DNA of 64,000 nucleotides from Defluviitaleaceae bacterium. GTDB taxonomy: Bacteria > Bacillota > Clostridia > Lachnospirales > WQUN01. The stretch spans positions 62,001-126,000 of the forward strand of contig WQZS01000001.1 of assembly GCA_009780585.1 (NCBI GenBank), written 5' to 3'. The position numbers were made by a program, and so were the translations under genes. The notes beneath the pieces were generated by a model, which ran no database searches, was not told the DNA's origin, and was given only the letters and a program-made list of their open reading frames with translations. Below are positions 27,478 through 37,141 of this stretch, piece by piece; position 1 is the first letter of the stretch; the number at the start of each line of letters is the position of its first letter.

Positions 27478-29105
27478 AGGACGTAACCGTACGCAAACGG
27501 TTCGTCGCGGCGCTTGCCTTCTTTTCGCTGCTCATCATCGCCTTGTGGTTCGGCTACCAATTCATCGCGTACCGCTCCGTGAGCCGTAGCGCGCATGAAA
27601 ACGCCGAGCTCGCCGCGCTGCGCCTATTGGACCGCGTAAGCGCGGAATTTTCGCAAATGCGCAGCATCGGCAACATCATCGCGTCCTCGCCGTACGTGCA
27701 GGACTTCCTGGCGGCGGAAACGGTGGAAGCACATTTCGCCCGTGCGGAAATCGCAGCGGAAATCATACGCAACGCCGCGTCCCCCGTATTGTCGGCGGAC
27801 AATGTAATCACTTTCGATTCGGACGGCGTGTTCTTCCGTTTTTCGGGGGGATTGTCCAACGCCGCTTCCGCGTCCCTTTTCGAATACGTAAACACGATGG
27901 GTACCTTCCATACCGTAATGGAGTTGGACGGCGTATTGTTCTTCTGCCATTCGACGCCCGTATACTCGGTATTGGGTCATGGAACCCACCGCGTGGGTAC
28001 GGCGGTGATATTGGTCAACCTAAACAGGAAGCGGGCGGCGTTGACCGATACCGCAATGTCGGGCTTGGATACGGCGTTCATCCAAAACGGGACGGTACTG
28101 CTCTCAGGCGCGATCGAATTCGAGGGCCAACCCTGTACCGCGCTCGACAACGCCTATGTTATGGTCGTCCGCCGCGAAATCGAATCCGCCAACCTCTCCA
28201 TCGCCGCGGCGGTCAGGCGGGAGGTATTGATGCCCAACCGGCCGCTGTTCTTTATCACTTCCGGTTCGCTCCTCCTTTTGCTTTTGACCATCGTCGCACT
28301 TCTTTATTATTACTTATCCTTTTATATGATCAAACCCATGTCGGATGTTATCGGCAACGTTTCGGCCCTGGGTGGCGAGATAAAGGACAGATTACCCGAA
28401 ATCCCCGGCAAACCCGATTTCCAATCCCTGGTGTTCACGATCAACGATATGCTCGACCGCATCGAGCGGTATCATTTCCATTCGCTCATCACGCAGATGG
28501 ACACGCATTTCGTCGTCAATGCCCTAATGGGTGTAAAGGCGTTGCAACATAACGGCGAAAACGAAAAGGCCGAGCGCATGGCCGAAGGCTTGACACAGCT
28601 CATTAAGCAACGGCACAAGGGCGACGTGCTGTGCAACCTGTTTTCGGAATTGGAAATGATCGGCCAATACGTTAACGTCATGAATATCCGCCACGATAAT
28701 AAATTCGCCTTTGAATACGACGTGGACGACGCGCTGGCCGCCTATCTCATCCCCGGCCTCATCATCCAACCCATCGTAGAGAACGCGCTGACCCACGGAT
28801 TGTTAAATAAGAAGGGTGACGCGGTCTTACACATACGCGGATCGCTGGACGATGAAAACATATTATTGGAAATCTCCGACAACGGCGTGGGCATCCCGCC
28901 TAAAAAAATGGAATCCATCGAAATTAACTTACGCAACCCCGCGGAAAGCGGTTTTTCCGAAACGGGGTTGTCGGGCGTGTCATTGCCCAATATCCAGCGC
29001 AGGATATTTTTGCGCTTCGGCGCGGGATACGGGCTTACGGTCAAAAGTGCGTTAAACGAAGGTACGACCGTAAACATCGTCATCCCCGCCAAGCCGGACG
29101 TTTGA
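27474..29105 (+). CDS. Sensor histidine kinase, YesM type
   Basis: 543 residues, GTG start overlapping the previous stop. Membrane segments at about 12-32 and 260-285 enclose an extracytoplasmic sensor. A HAMP-like linker leads to the His_kinase domain, where the phospho-acceptor site is MDTHFVVNAL (about 343), a diverged form of the usual NPHFLYNTL. The HATPase domain has IIQPIVENALTHGL (N box) and EISDNGVGIPPK (G1). It partners the response regulator before it. The sensor may contact the lipoprotein encoded first in the operon. Confidence 0.92.
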   Translation: MKDVTVRKRFVAALAFFSLLIIALWFGYQFIAYRSVSRSAHENAELAALRLLDRVSAEFSQMRSIGNIIASSPYVQDFLAAETVEAHFARAEIAAEIIRNAASPVLSADNVITFDSDGVFFRFSGGLSNAASASLFEYVNTMGTFHTVMELDGVLFFCHSTPVYSVLGHGTHRVGTAVILVNLNRKRAALTDTAMSGLDTAFIQNGTVLLSGAIEFEGQPCTALDNAYVMVVRREIESANLSIAAAVRREVLMPNRPLFFITSGSLLLLLLTIVALLYYYLSFYMIKPMSDVIGNVSALGGEIKDRLPEIPGKPDFQSLVFTINDMLDRIERYHFHSLITQMDTHFVVNALMGVKALQHNGENEKAERMAEGLTQLIKQRHKGDVLCNLFSELEMIGQYVNVMNIRHDNKFAFEYDVDDALAAYLIPGLIIQPIVENALTHGLLNKKGDAVLHIRGSLDDENILLEISDNGVGIPPKKMESIEINLRNPAESGFSETGLSGVSLPNIQRRIFLRFGAGYGLTVKSALNEGTTVNIVIPAKPDV

Positions 29106-29129
29106 TTTAACACAACTCTTTCACGTTAT

Positions 29130-29137
29130 GTTATAAT
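29130..29137 (+). promoter_or_regulatory. glgP: Extended -10 promoter for glgP
   Basis: TATAAT at 29132-29137 is preceded by TGT, an extended -10. No clear -35 is present. It lies 41 bases before the glgP ATG. Confidence 0.5.
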
Positions 29138-29177
29138 GTCGGCGATATCCGAAGAATACATCTAAAGGAGAATCGCC

Positions 29178-31652
29178 ATGTTCTTGACCGTACCCTCAAA
29201 TAACGGCATTACCAAAGAACATATCCAATCAGGCGTGGTTGAAATGCTGCGCACCACGTACCGTAAGACCGTCTCCACCGCCACCCCGCAACAGATCTAC
29301 AACGCGCTGGCCCTCACAATCAAGGATTATATCTCCGAGAATTGGATGGCCACCCATGAGCACTTCGAAAAGGCGGACGTAAAAACGGTCTACTACCTTT
29401 CCATGGAGTTCCTGATGGGGCGCTTTATGGGTAACGCCATCCTTAATCTATCCATGCAAAAAGAGGTTAAGGAAGCCCTGGACGAATTGGGCATCGATAT
29501 CAACGCCGCCGAAGACGCGGAACAGGACCCCGGTTTGGGCAACGGGGGCTTGGGACGTTTGGCGGCTTGTTTTTTGGATTCGCTTTCCACGCTGGGCTAC
29601 CCCGCGTACGGCTGCGGCATCCGCTACCACTACGGCCTGTTCGAACAGGATATCGAAAACGGCTACCAAGTGGAAAAGCCCGACAATTGGCTGCATCACG
29701 GCGACCCTTGGGGCGTAAGGCGCGACGAGTACGCCAAGGAAATCCAGTTCGGCGGGCGCGTAAGCACCTTTAAGGACGAGTTGGGTGAATTCCACTTTAT
29801 ATTGGAAGACTGCCAAAGCGTCATGGCCATCCCCTACGACTACCCCGTGGTAGGCTTCGCCACGAGGATGGTGAACACCCTGCGGTTATGGGACGCGGAG
29901 CCGATCAACCGTTTCGACCTTCAGAGCTTTAACGAAGGCCAATACGAGCGCGCCGTAGCCGAACAAAACCTCGCAAGAAAGCTGGCGGCCGTCCTGTACC
30001 CCGCGGAGGAGCATGTAGCGGGTAAGGAACTCCGCTTGCGCCAGCAATATTTCTTCATATCAGCCACCTTACAGCATGTATTGGAACAATTTATAAAACG
30101 CCATGGGAAAAACTTCGGGAAGCTCGCAGACTTTGTGCAATTCCAGCTCAACGACACCCATCCCTCCCTGGCCATCGCCGAATTGATGCGCTTGTTGATC
30201 GACGTCTATTACCTTCCGTGGGATACCGCGTGGGAGATCACCCGCGCAGCCTGCGCTTACACCAACCATACGATTTTATCGGAAGCGTTGGAAAAATGGC
30301 CAGTCGAGCTGTTCAGCCGCTTGTTACCGCGTATCTACATGATCGTGGAGGAAATTAATAACCGTTTCTGCCAAAACCTTAGGGAATGGTACGGCAACGA
30401 TCCCGAACGCATCCGCTCCATGGCCATCTGCGCCGACGGGCAGGTCCGTATGGCGCATCTCGCCATCGTGGGCAGCCATTCGGTCAACGGCGTCGCCGCC
30501 ATCCACACCGAAATCCTCAAAAACGTGGAGCTCGCCAACTTCTACGAAATCTACCCCGAAAAATTTAATAATAAAACCAACGGCATCACACAGCGCCGCT
30601 GGCTGGCGAAATGCAACCCGGGGCTGTCCAACCTGATTACCGAAACCATCGGCCAAGGCTGGGTGCGCGACCTGGACGAGTTGCAAAAGTTAAAACCGCT
30701 GGCCGCGGATTCCGCCTTCCAAAAGAAATTCATGGACGTAAAGCGCGAAAACAAGGTCATACTCTCCAATGATATCATGGACCGCTTCGGTATTTCGGTC
30801 GATCCGGATTCGATCTTCGACATCCAAGTCAAGCGTTTGCATGAATATAAGCGGCAATTGCTCAACATCTTCCACATAATCGATATGTACGTAACGATGA
30901 AGATGAACCCGCGGTTGGATATCACGCCGCGCACCTTCCTGTTCGGCGCGAAGGCGCACGCCAATTACCATCGGGCAAAGCTGATCATCAAGCTGATACA
31001 CTCCGTGGCGGAGATGATCGACAACGACAGCGCGCTTGCCGGGCGTCTCAAGGTTGTATTCCTGCCCAATTTCCGCGTATCCATGGCGGAAAGGCTCGTA
31101 CCCGCCTGCGACGTAAGCGAACAGATTTCGACGGCGGGCAAGGAAGCCAGCGGCACGGGCAATATGAAGTTCATGCTTAACGGCGCGGTCACCATCGGTA
31201 CGCTCGACGGCGCGAACATCGAGATATTGGAGGAAGTCGGGTCGGATAATATCTTCATCTTCGGCATGACCGCCGCCGAAGTGCAAGCCCTGCGCGCTTC
31301 GGGTACTTACGCGCCGTGGGATTTATACAATATGGACTTTAATATCCGAAACGTTTTGACCACGTTGATTAACGGCACACTTGACCGTAAAAACCACGAT
31401 CTGTTCCGCGAACTCTACGACGCCATGCTCAACGGCTACGGCGGCGCGCGGCCCGACGAATATTTTATCCTGCAAGACTTTGCCGCTTATAAAGAAGCGC
31501 AGGAAAAAGTCGATGCCGCTTACAAGGACAAGCAGCGCTGGGCCGGCATGGCCATCATGAACACAGCCTCCGCGGGCAAATTCTCCAGCGACCGCACAAT
31601 CCGGCAATACGCGGATGAAATTTGGGGACTTAAAGCGGTATCGATCAAGTGA
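29178..31652 (+). CDS. glgP: Glycogen/alpha-glucan phosphorylase
   Basis: 824 residues, the usual family length. The enzyme releases glucose 1-phosphate from alpha-1,4-glucans using phosphate and a pyridoxal phosphate cofactor in the cytosol. The PLP-lysine region is EASGTGNMKFMLNGA (about 660), followed by TLDGANIEI. The N-terminal YYLSMEFLMGR and GLGNGGLGRLAACFLDS stretches are also typical. AAAGGAG precedes the ATG. Its stop overlaps the GTG of the next gene by 4 bases, so it is coupled to an unrelated hydrolase and sporulation-type genes. In spore formers it would mobilise stored glycogen. Confidence 0.96.
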   Translation: MFLTVPSNNGITKEHIQSGVVEMLRTTYRKTVSTATPQQIYNALALTIKDYISENWMATHEHFEKADVKTVYYLSMEFLMGRFMGNAILNLSMQKEVKEALDELGIDINAAEDAEQDPGLGNGGLGRLAACFLDSLSTLGYPAYGCGIRYHYGLFEQDIENGYQVEKPDNWLHHGDPWGVRRDEYAKEIQFGGRVSTFKDELGEFHFILEDCQSVMAIPYDYPVVGFATRMVNTLRLWDAEPINRFDLQSFNEGQYERAVAEQNLARKLAAVLYPAEEHVAGKELRLRQQYFFISATLQHVLEQFIKRHGKNFGKLADFVQFQLNDTHPSLAIAELMRLLIDVYYLPWDTAWEITRAACAYTNHTILSEALEKWPVELFSRLLPRIYMIVEEINNRFCQNLREWYGNDPERIRSMAICADGQVRMAHLAIVGSHSVNGVAAIHTEILKNVELANFYEIYPEKFNNKTNGITQRRWLAKCNPGLSNLITETIGQGWVRDLDELQKLKPLAADSAFQKKFMDVKRENKVILSNDIMDRFGISVDPDSIFDIQVKRLHEYKRQLLNIFHIIDMYVTMKMNPRLDITPRTFLFGAKAHANYHRAKLIIKLIHSVAEMIDNDSALAGRLKVVFLPNFRVSMAERLVPACDVSEQISTAGKEASGTGNMKFMLNGAVTIGTLDGANIEILEEVGSDNIFIFGMTAAEVQALRASGTYAPWDLYNMDFNIRNVLTTLINGTLDRKNHDLFRELYDAMLNGYGGARPDEYFILQDFAAYKEAQEKVDAAYKDKQRWAGMAIMNTASAGKFSSDRTIRQYADEIWGLKAVSIK

Positions 31653-33412
31653 GCTTGAAAAAATTCATTACGGCGGTAATAACGTTCATCGTTTTGATTT
31701 TGATTATGGTTGGCATCGGCACGGTCGTGTGGCATTTGATACGCCCCCAATTCGATAATTTAAGGAACCGCGACAACCACGATGTCATCCCCTTTCACGA
31801 TCATTTTGACTTGGACCCCGACATACCCCACATCATTTTGGAAGGCCGTCGTATACGCGATACGGATATCAACCAGCCCTTGGTCCATAACGGCATCGCA
31901 TATTTGCCCGTATGCTTTATACGCGAGTTTATCGACCCGTTTATGTTTTGGGATACGGGGGCGCAAACGCTCTTCGTTACTACACGTCATGAGATGCGGG
32001 CGTATCGGCACGGAGATATCCGCGTAGCGGACGGCGTCCCGTTCGTACCCGCGGATTTGGTTATGGGTTTATACCCGTTTACCGTATCCTACCATCCGAA
32101 ATATAACATGATCGTCGTAACGGATGACCGACAACCGCAAACGACCGCCGCCATCACAACGCTGACACCCGTACGCTACCGCCCCGATCCGCAAGCCCCG
32201 ATTACCGTTAATTTGAATCCGGGCGATCAGATAACGGTTTTTTGGGACGCAAACGACGGCCCCGACAGGTTTTGGACGCGGGTACGTACGGGCAACGGCT
32301 TGTTGGGTTATGTGCAAACTTCGCTGCTGGGCGCAACCGAATCCCGTTCAAATGCTGCCGCGCGTACGTCGGTCTTGGGTGATTTCATTGATAATTTGCA
32401 ACCCCGTACCCCCAATTGGACGGGGGGCAAAATTAACCTCGTGTGGGAAAACCCCTACACCGTTGCGGCCAGCGTCACCAACATGCAAACACCCCTGCAC
32501 GAGAGCCTGACCGTCGTATCGCCCACTTGGTTCCGTTTCAACGCGGAAACGAGGGAATTGGATTCCGTCGCAAACGCGGAATACGTGCAATGGGCGCATG
32601 AGCAGGGAATACAAGTATGGCCTAACGTGACCGATACCTCTGCCCATCCGGGTATAACGGATATCCTGTCCGACGCGGCGGCACGGCGGCGTGTAATCGA
32701 GCAATTGGTGCATTATGTGGATACGCTGGGGTTGGACGGGCTGTGCATCAATATCGAAAGCATCATCCATTTCCGATACGGGCCGTACTTCGTGCAATTT
32801 ATGCGGGAGCTTAATATCGCGCTCGGGCATCGGATACCGATCATGGCCGCCATGAAACCGGATATTTCCATCAACCCGCATTACCGCCATGATCTGATTG
32901 CTTTGACCGTCGATTTTATCGCGCTAATGGCATATAACGAACATACGATGATGACGCCGGGGCCGGTGGCTTCGCTGCCCTGGGTCCGACGGCGCATCGA
33001 GGAAACGCTGCACCTCGTGCCCGCCAACCAACTTATTTTAGGCGTACATTTTTATAACCGCGTGTGGCGCACAGCCGTTTCGGACAATTCATGGCGTCCG
33101 TCCGCGCATTGGGGAATGGACAGGGCTGTGACCGATTTTTATCGGCACGGCGTTTCGTGGGAAGAAGACGCCGTCATTCCGTGGGAATGGGACCCTGTTG
33201 TGGGTTCGTATTACGCGGAGTTCGCCGCCGTGGTGGACGGGGAAACCCTTCGCCACCAATTATGGCTGGAGTGCGAGCGGTCGGTAGCCGAAAAGATGCG
33301 GTTATTTACGGAATATGATTTGGCCGGTATCGCCGGTTGGAGCAACGAGTTCACAAACCAAGCGGTATGGGATTTGATTGGGAGGTATTTTGGATGGATT
33401 CCACAGGAATGA
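31649..33412 (+). CDS. Membrane-anchored GH18-like hydrolase with SH3 and copper-amine-oxidase-N-like modules
   Basis: 587 residues, GTG start overlapping the glgP stop. One N-terminal membrane anchor (8-30). Two copper-amine-oxidase-N-like repeats seem to follow (about 60-160; VHNGIAYLPVCFIREF, then VADGVPFVPADLVMGLY). An SH3b-like segment spans about 170-230. A GH18 barrel comes last. The catalytic strand reads GLDGLCINIE (about 370), a variant of DGxDxDxE that keeps the terminal Glu. Relatives act on spore cortex or cell-wall peptidoglycan. It is followed by a HAMP-only gene whose start lies inside its 3' end. Confidence 0.8.
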   Translation: MSLKKFITAVITFIVLILIMVGIGTVVWHLIRPQFDNLRNRDNHDVIPFHDHFDLDPDIPHIILEGRRIRDTDINQPLVHNGIAYLPVCFIREFIDPFMFWDTGAQTLFVTTRHEMRAYRHGDIRVADGVPFVPADLVMGLYPFTVSYHPKYNMIVVTDDRQPQTTAAITTLTPVRYRPDPQAPITVNLNPGDQITVFWDANDGPDRFWTRVRTGNGLLGYVQTSLLGATESRSNAAARTSVLGDFIDNLQPRTPNWTGGKINLVWENPYTVAASVTNMQTPLHESLTVVSPTWFRFNAETRELDSVANAEYVQWAHEQGIQVWPNVTDTSAHPGITDILSDAAARRRVIEQLVHYVDTLGLDGLCINIESIIHFRYGPYFVQFMRELNIALGHRIPIMAAMKPDISINPHYRHDLIALTVDFIALMAYNEHTMMTPGPVASLPWVRRRIEETLHLVPANQLILGVHFYNRVWRTAVSDNSWRPSAHWGMDRAVTDFYRHGVSWEEDAVIPWEWDPVVGSYYAEFAAVVDGETLRHQLWLECERSVAEKMRLFTEYDLAGIAGWSNEFTNQAVWDLIGRYFGWIPQE

Positions 33413-34677
33413 GCGTACGTACGAAACTGACGATGATGGCGGCTTTGGCCGTCTTCGCGGGGGCATTGGTATTTTTACCCTTTCTATTTGAAATCGGCAT
33501 CCCCATTGCCGCCGCTGTCTTTGCCGTGATGACGCTGTTGCTGGTGTTGTTGAGCCGTAACTTGATTAAAACCGCCGTTGACCCCATCGACCGCATGAAC
33601 AAAACAGTAGTTGCGCTGACCGACGGCAAGATAGACATAAACCTGCGCTCCGACGCCGCGAAGGTATCGGGCGAGATTGGTATATTAGAAAACGGTCTGG
33701 CGAAATTAGCCATTAACCACCACAACTTCAACGGGGATTTGGACGCGGCGGTCAAGAAAGCGCAATCGGGGGAAATGAACGCCAACATGGACGGGAGGAA
33801 TTACCCCGGCGGCCTGCGTGAAACCGCTTCACAAATCAATTTAATCGCAAATGGTTACGAAAAGGTTAACAACGGCTTGGTAAACGCCATCGACGGCTTT
33901 ACACGGGGCGATTTTAAACCAAATGTCATGGGTATGAACGAAAAAACCGTTGAATCCTTGGAAAGATTGGGACGACAATTACAAACCCTTAAAGACGACG
34001 CGAACCTATTGGGGCAAGCCGCGAAGGAAGGTAACCTCGCGGCCCGCACAACGGGAAGCTACACGGGTGAATGGCAGCGGATTGCTTCCGATATGAACGC
34101 GATATTGGAAAGCCTGACCCGACCCGCCGCCGATATCGTTTCCGCGTTGGAACGTTTGGAGTCGGCTAACTTTTCCTCAAGCGTACAGGGCAGCTTGCCG
34201 GGCGACTTTGAAAAAATCAAATCAACGTTGGAAAGGATCAACGAATTATACAGCGGCCATTTGAGTGAATTATCGTCCGTGCTTAACGACATTTCCTACG
34301 GGCGCAACCCCAACATGACACGCAGCTACCGCGGTTCGTTCCAACAGTTGCAATCGGCGGTCAATTCCGTATCCCGCGGGTATGAACGCCTCGCGGAGGA
34401 CTTGCGTCGCGCGGCACAACCTTCGGTCCCGCGTACAGCCATTACACCGCGTGCGGCCGCGCAAACGTTTAACACAGCACCTCGGCCCGCCGCGGCACCC
34501 CCTCCCGCAAAGCCTTCCTTCACCCCGCCCGCCAGGCCCGCGCATACGCCTTCTTCACCCGCGCCCGCACGTACGCAAAGTGTCACCCCCCCACCCCTGC
34601 CCGTTAATTCGGGGCGTGTCGTAATTCCTTCGGGCGCGCACGAATACAACCGAAAGGACTTTGGTAAATATAAATGA
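33394..34677 (+). CDS. HAMP-array membrane protein without a signalling domain
   Basis: 427 residues. Two close membrane segments (about 13-30 and 33-52) with almost no loop are followed by serial HAMP-like units (GEMNANMDGRNY, TRGDFKPNVMG, KEGNLAARTTG, ESANFSSSVQG, YGRNPNMTRS). These resemble the HAMP array of the chemoreceptors in this window. The receptor hairpin and kinase domains are absent. Instead there is a Pro/Ala-rich tail (about 345-415) and a charged end, EYNRKDFGKYK. GGGAGG lies 8 bases before the ATG at 33394, inside the end of the hydrolase gene. It could be a scaffold or a connector for other receptors. The function is unknown. Confidence 0.75.
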   Translation: MDSTGMSVRTKLTMMAALAVFAGALVFLPFLFEIGIPIAAAVFAVMTLLLVLLSRNLIKTAVDPIDRMNKTVVALTDGKIDINLRSDAAKVSGEIGILENGLAKLAINHHNFNGDLDAAVKKAQSGEMNANMDGRNYPGGLRETASQINLIANGYEKVNNGLVNAIDGFTRGDFKPNVMGMNEKTVESLERLGRQLQTLKDDANLLGQAAKEGNLAARTTGSYTGEWQRIASDMNAILESLTRPAADIVSALERLESANFSSSVQGSLPGDFEKIKSTLERINELYSGHLSELSSVLNDISYGRNPNMTRSYRGSFQQLQSAVNSVSRGYERLAEDLRRAAQPSVPRTAITPRAAAQTFNTAPRPAAAPPPAKPSFTPPARPAHTPSSPAPARTQSVTPPPLPVNSGRVVIPSGAHEYNRKDFGKYK

Positions 34678-36029
34678 AAAAGAAAATCCTGTTCATCATT
34701 TTGCTCCTTGCCTTCGCGGGGGGCTTTACTCTTACCGTAAAAGCGGCAACGCCCGCATTACCCGATACGGTACGCATCGGGCTGACGCGCGAATTCGCAA
34801 ACCGCGAAAGCATTTCCGTTTCCACGGCGCGTATCCGTGTCGGCTACGAAGAAAACGGCGTCTTTGTACCCGTAAGGTTATTGGAATCCAACGTCGGCTT
34901 CGTTGCGCGGGTTAATACCGCGGGGCAGGTTACATTAAGCGCGGGGAACGATATCGTCTTCACCTTTGACCGTGAATGTCACGAACCGCAGCTCATGGAG
35001 GCGGATGGTGAGCTTGTAAACCTGGGGGGGACTACATACCGCGGCATCATCGCGCTGCGCCCCGCCAACCGATTGATCACCGCCATCAACATCATATGCC
35101 CCGAGGAATACCTCTTCGGCGTTATCCCGGCGGAAATGCCGCAGAGCTGGCACCCGCAAGCCTTAATGGCGCAAGCCGTGGCTTCCCGCACCTTTTTATA
35201 CAGGCGCGCGATGGAAGGGCGGTACACCGCGCAAGCATTCCACTTGTGCGATACGACCCATTGCCAGGTATACCGCGGCGCGGGCCAAGAACACGCGAAC
35301 ACGACCGCCGCGGTCAACGCCACGCGCGGCTTGATGATTTTCCATGACGGCGAACCCATCTTGGCATCCTATTTTTCCTCCAGCGGTGGCGCGACGGAAA
35401 ATTCCGAAAACGTATGGGTGGACACCCTCCCCTACCTGCGCAGCGTTAACGAAATCGCCGAACACAGCCCCATGGTATGGTCACGTACCTTTACCTGGGC
35501 CGAACTGACGAATCTGTTAAACGCGGCGAACGCGAACATCGGTACCGCTACGGGTATTTCGACCACGGTTATCGGCGCGTCGGGGCGCGTGGTTGAATTG
35601 ACCGTTCATGGCACGAACGGCCAACACCGTTTGACGGGCGACCGTATTCGTACATTTTTTAATCCGGCGGCGGGCGGGACATTGCAAAGTAACAATTTCC
35701 GCATCCTTGAGGCGATGCCGCAATTACCGGCGGTATGGATCTACGACGGGCGTCAGCTTTTATCCGCGCCGCTTTCGGCTTTCCACGGCTTGGACGACCG
35801 TGATAACCCCACCTCCATGCATATGGCGTACATATTCGACGGCACTACGACCCGCCGCGTCGTTTCCGCGCCGCAAACAGCGTCGGGCGGTGCGGGCTTT
35901 ACTATCTCGGGCAACGGGTGGGGGCACGGCGTGGGTATGAGCCAGCATGGCGCTGAGGCGATGGCACGCTTGGGCTTTTCGTACCGCGAAATATTGCTTC
36001 ATTATTATACGGGGGTTGAAATTCGTTAG
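34674..36029 (+). CDS. SpoIID/LytB domain protein
   Basis: 451 residues with a signal peptide (ILFIILLLAFAGGFTLTVKA). The SpoIID domain shows GVIPAEMPQSWHPQALMAQA, AVASRTFLYRR and YFSSSGGATENSENVW. SpoIID is a lytic transglycosylase that degrades glycan strands during forespore engulfment, working outside the membrane. The length exceeds Bacillus SpoIID (about 340), so it could be a broader SpoIID/LytB-family enzyme rather than the engulfment protein itself. The ATG overlaps the previous stop as ATGA, and its own stop overlaps the queA GTG by one base. Confidence 0.88.
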   Translation: MKKKILFIILLLAFAGGFTLTVKAATPALPDTVRIGLTREFANRESISVSTARIRVGYEENGVFVPVRLLESNVGFVARVNTAGQVTLSAGNDIVFTFDRECHEPQLMEADGELVNLGGTTYRGIIALRPANRLITAINIICPEEYLFGVIPAEMPQSWHPQALMAQAVASRTFLYRRAMEGRYTAQAFHLCDTTHCQVYRGAGQEHANTTAAVNATRGLMIFHDGEPILASYFSSSGGATENSENVWVDTLPYLRSVNEIAEHSPMVWSRTFTWAELTNLLNAANANIGTATGISTTVIGASGRVVELTVHGTNGQHRLTGDRIRTFFNPAAGGTLQSNNFRILEAMPQLPAVWIYDGRQLLSAPLSAFHGLDDRDNPTSMHMAYIFDGTTTRRVVSAPQTASGGAGFTISGNGWGHGVGMSQHGAEAMARLGFSYREILLHYYTGVEIR

Positions 36030-37141
36030 TGGACAGGAAGGATTTTTTTTATGAATTGCCCGCGTACCTAATCGCCCAGCAACCGATCGAAAAACGTGAC
36101 GGATCGCGGTTGATGGTTTTGGATCGTAAGACAGGGTGCGTTGAACACCGGATGTTTACCGATATCACGGGATTGTTACGGCCCGGGGATTGTATCGTGG
36201 TCAATGATTCGAAGGTGATACCCGCGCGGTTGAAAGGATTGAGAATTCGGAGTTCGGAACCGGAAATATTAAATAAAAGGCAAGATGTTGAACTGCTCCT
36301 ACATGAACGAATTGAAGGGAACCGTTGGACGGCACTAGCGAAGCCCGGTAAGAGGGCGAAGCCGGGGGATGAAATGATCTTCGGGGGTGGGCGGTTAACG
36401 GCGAAGGTCGTTGATATTATTAACGGCGGTTTGCGTGTGGTGGAATTGATCCATGACGGCGAATTGGAACCGCTTCTGGAAGAAATCGGCGAAATGCCGC
36501 TCCCCCATTACATTGAGGAAAAGCAAACCGATACGGCACGTTATCAAACCGTGTATGCCAAGGCAGACGACGCGGGGGCGTCCGTCGCCGCGCCTACGGC
36601 GGGTTTGCACTTTACGGAGGAATTGCTGGGGGATATCCAAAAAGCGGGCGTTAAAGTCGCCCGCGTTACGTTACATGTCGGTATCGGCACTTTCCGTCCC
36701 GTGAAAACAGACGACATTACCCAACATCACATGCACAGCGAATATTGCCGCGTTTCGCCCGAAACGGCGGATATGATAAATGAAACGAAGCAAAACGGCG
36801 GACGCGTAATCGCCATCGGTACAACGAGCTGCCGTACGTTGGAAAGCCGTGTGGAAAGCCGTGTGGCAACCCATGCGACGCATTGTCGCACGCCGGAGAA
36901 CCGTGCAACAACCCACAGGGCTGTTTTACCCGGCGCGGGCAAGACCGATATCTTTATTTACCCCGGATATGATTTTAAAGTGATCGACGGGTTATTAACG
37001 AATTTTCATTTGCCCGAATCCACGTTGATTATGCTGGTTTCGGCGTTGGCGGGGCGGGAAAATACCTTGGCGGCTTACCGCCAAGCGGTGGAGAGGGAAT
37101 ATCGCTTTTTTTCCTACGGGGACGCTATGTTAATCCTTTAA
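36029..37141 (+). CDS. queA: S-adenosylmethionine:tRNA ribosyltransferase-isomerase
   Basis: 370 residues, slightly long for the family (about 345). It transfers and isomerises the ribosyl group of SAM onto preQ1 in tRNA to give epoxyqueuosine. Typical regions are FFYELPAYLIAQQP, GDCIVVNDSKVIPARL, SVAAPTAGLHFTEELL, HVGIGTFRPV and IFIYPGYDFKVIDGLLTNFHLPES. Extra residues appear after GTTSCRTLES (about 275-295), where the DNA has imperfect repeats and a small hairpin. The GTG start overlaps the SpoIID stop. It converges with tagO, and the two 3' ends overlap by 4 bases. The usual partner tgt is not in the window. Confidence 0.94.
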   Translation: MDRKDFFYELPAYLIAQQPIEKRDGSRLMVLDRKTGCVEHRMFTDITGLLRPGDCIVVNDSKVIPARLKGLRIRSSEPEILNKRQDVELLLHERIEGNRWTALAKPGKRAKPGDEMIFGGGRLTAKVVDIINGGLRVVELIHDGELEPLLEEIGEMPLPHYIEEKQTDTARYQTVYAKADDAGASVAAPTAGLHFTEELLGDIQKAGVKVARVTLHVGIGTFRPVKTDDITQHHMHSEYCRVSPETADMINETKQNGGRVIAIGTTSCRTLESRVESRVATHATHCRTPENRATTHRAVLPGAGKTDIFIYPGYDFKVIDGLLTNFHLPESTLIMLVSALAGRENTLAAYRQAVEREYRFFSYGDAMLIL

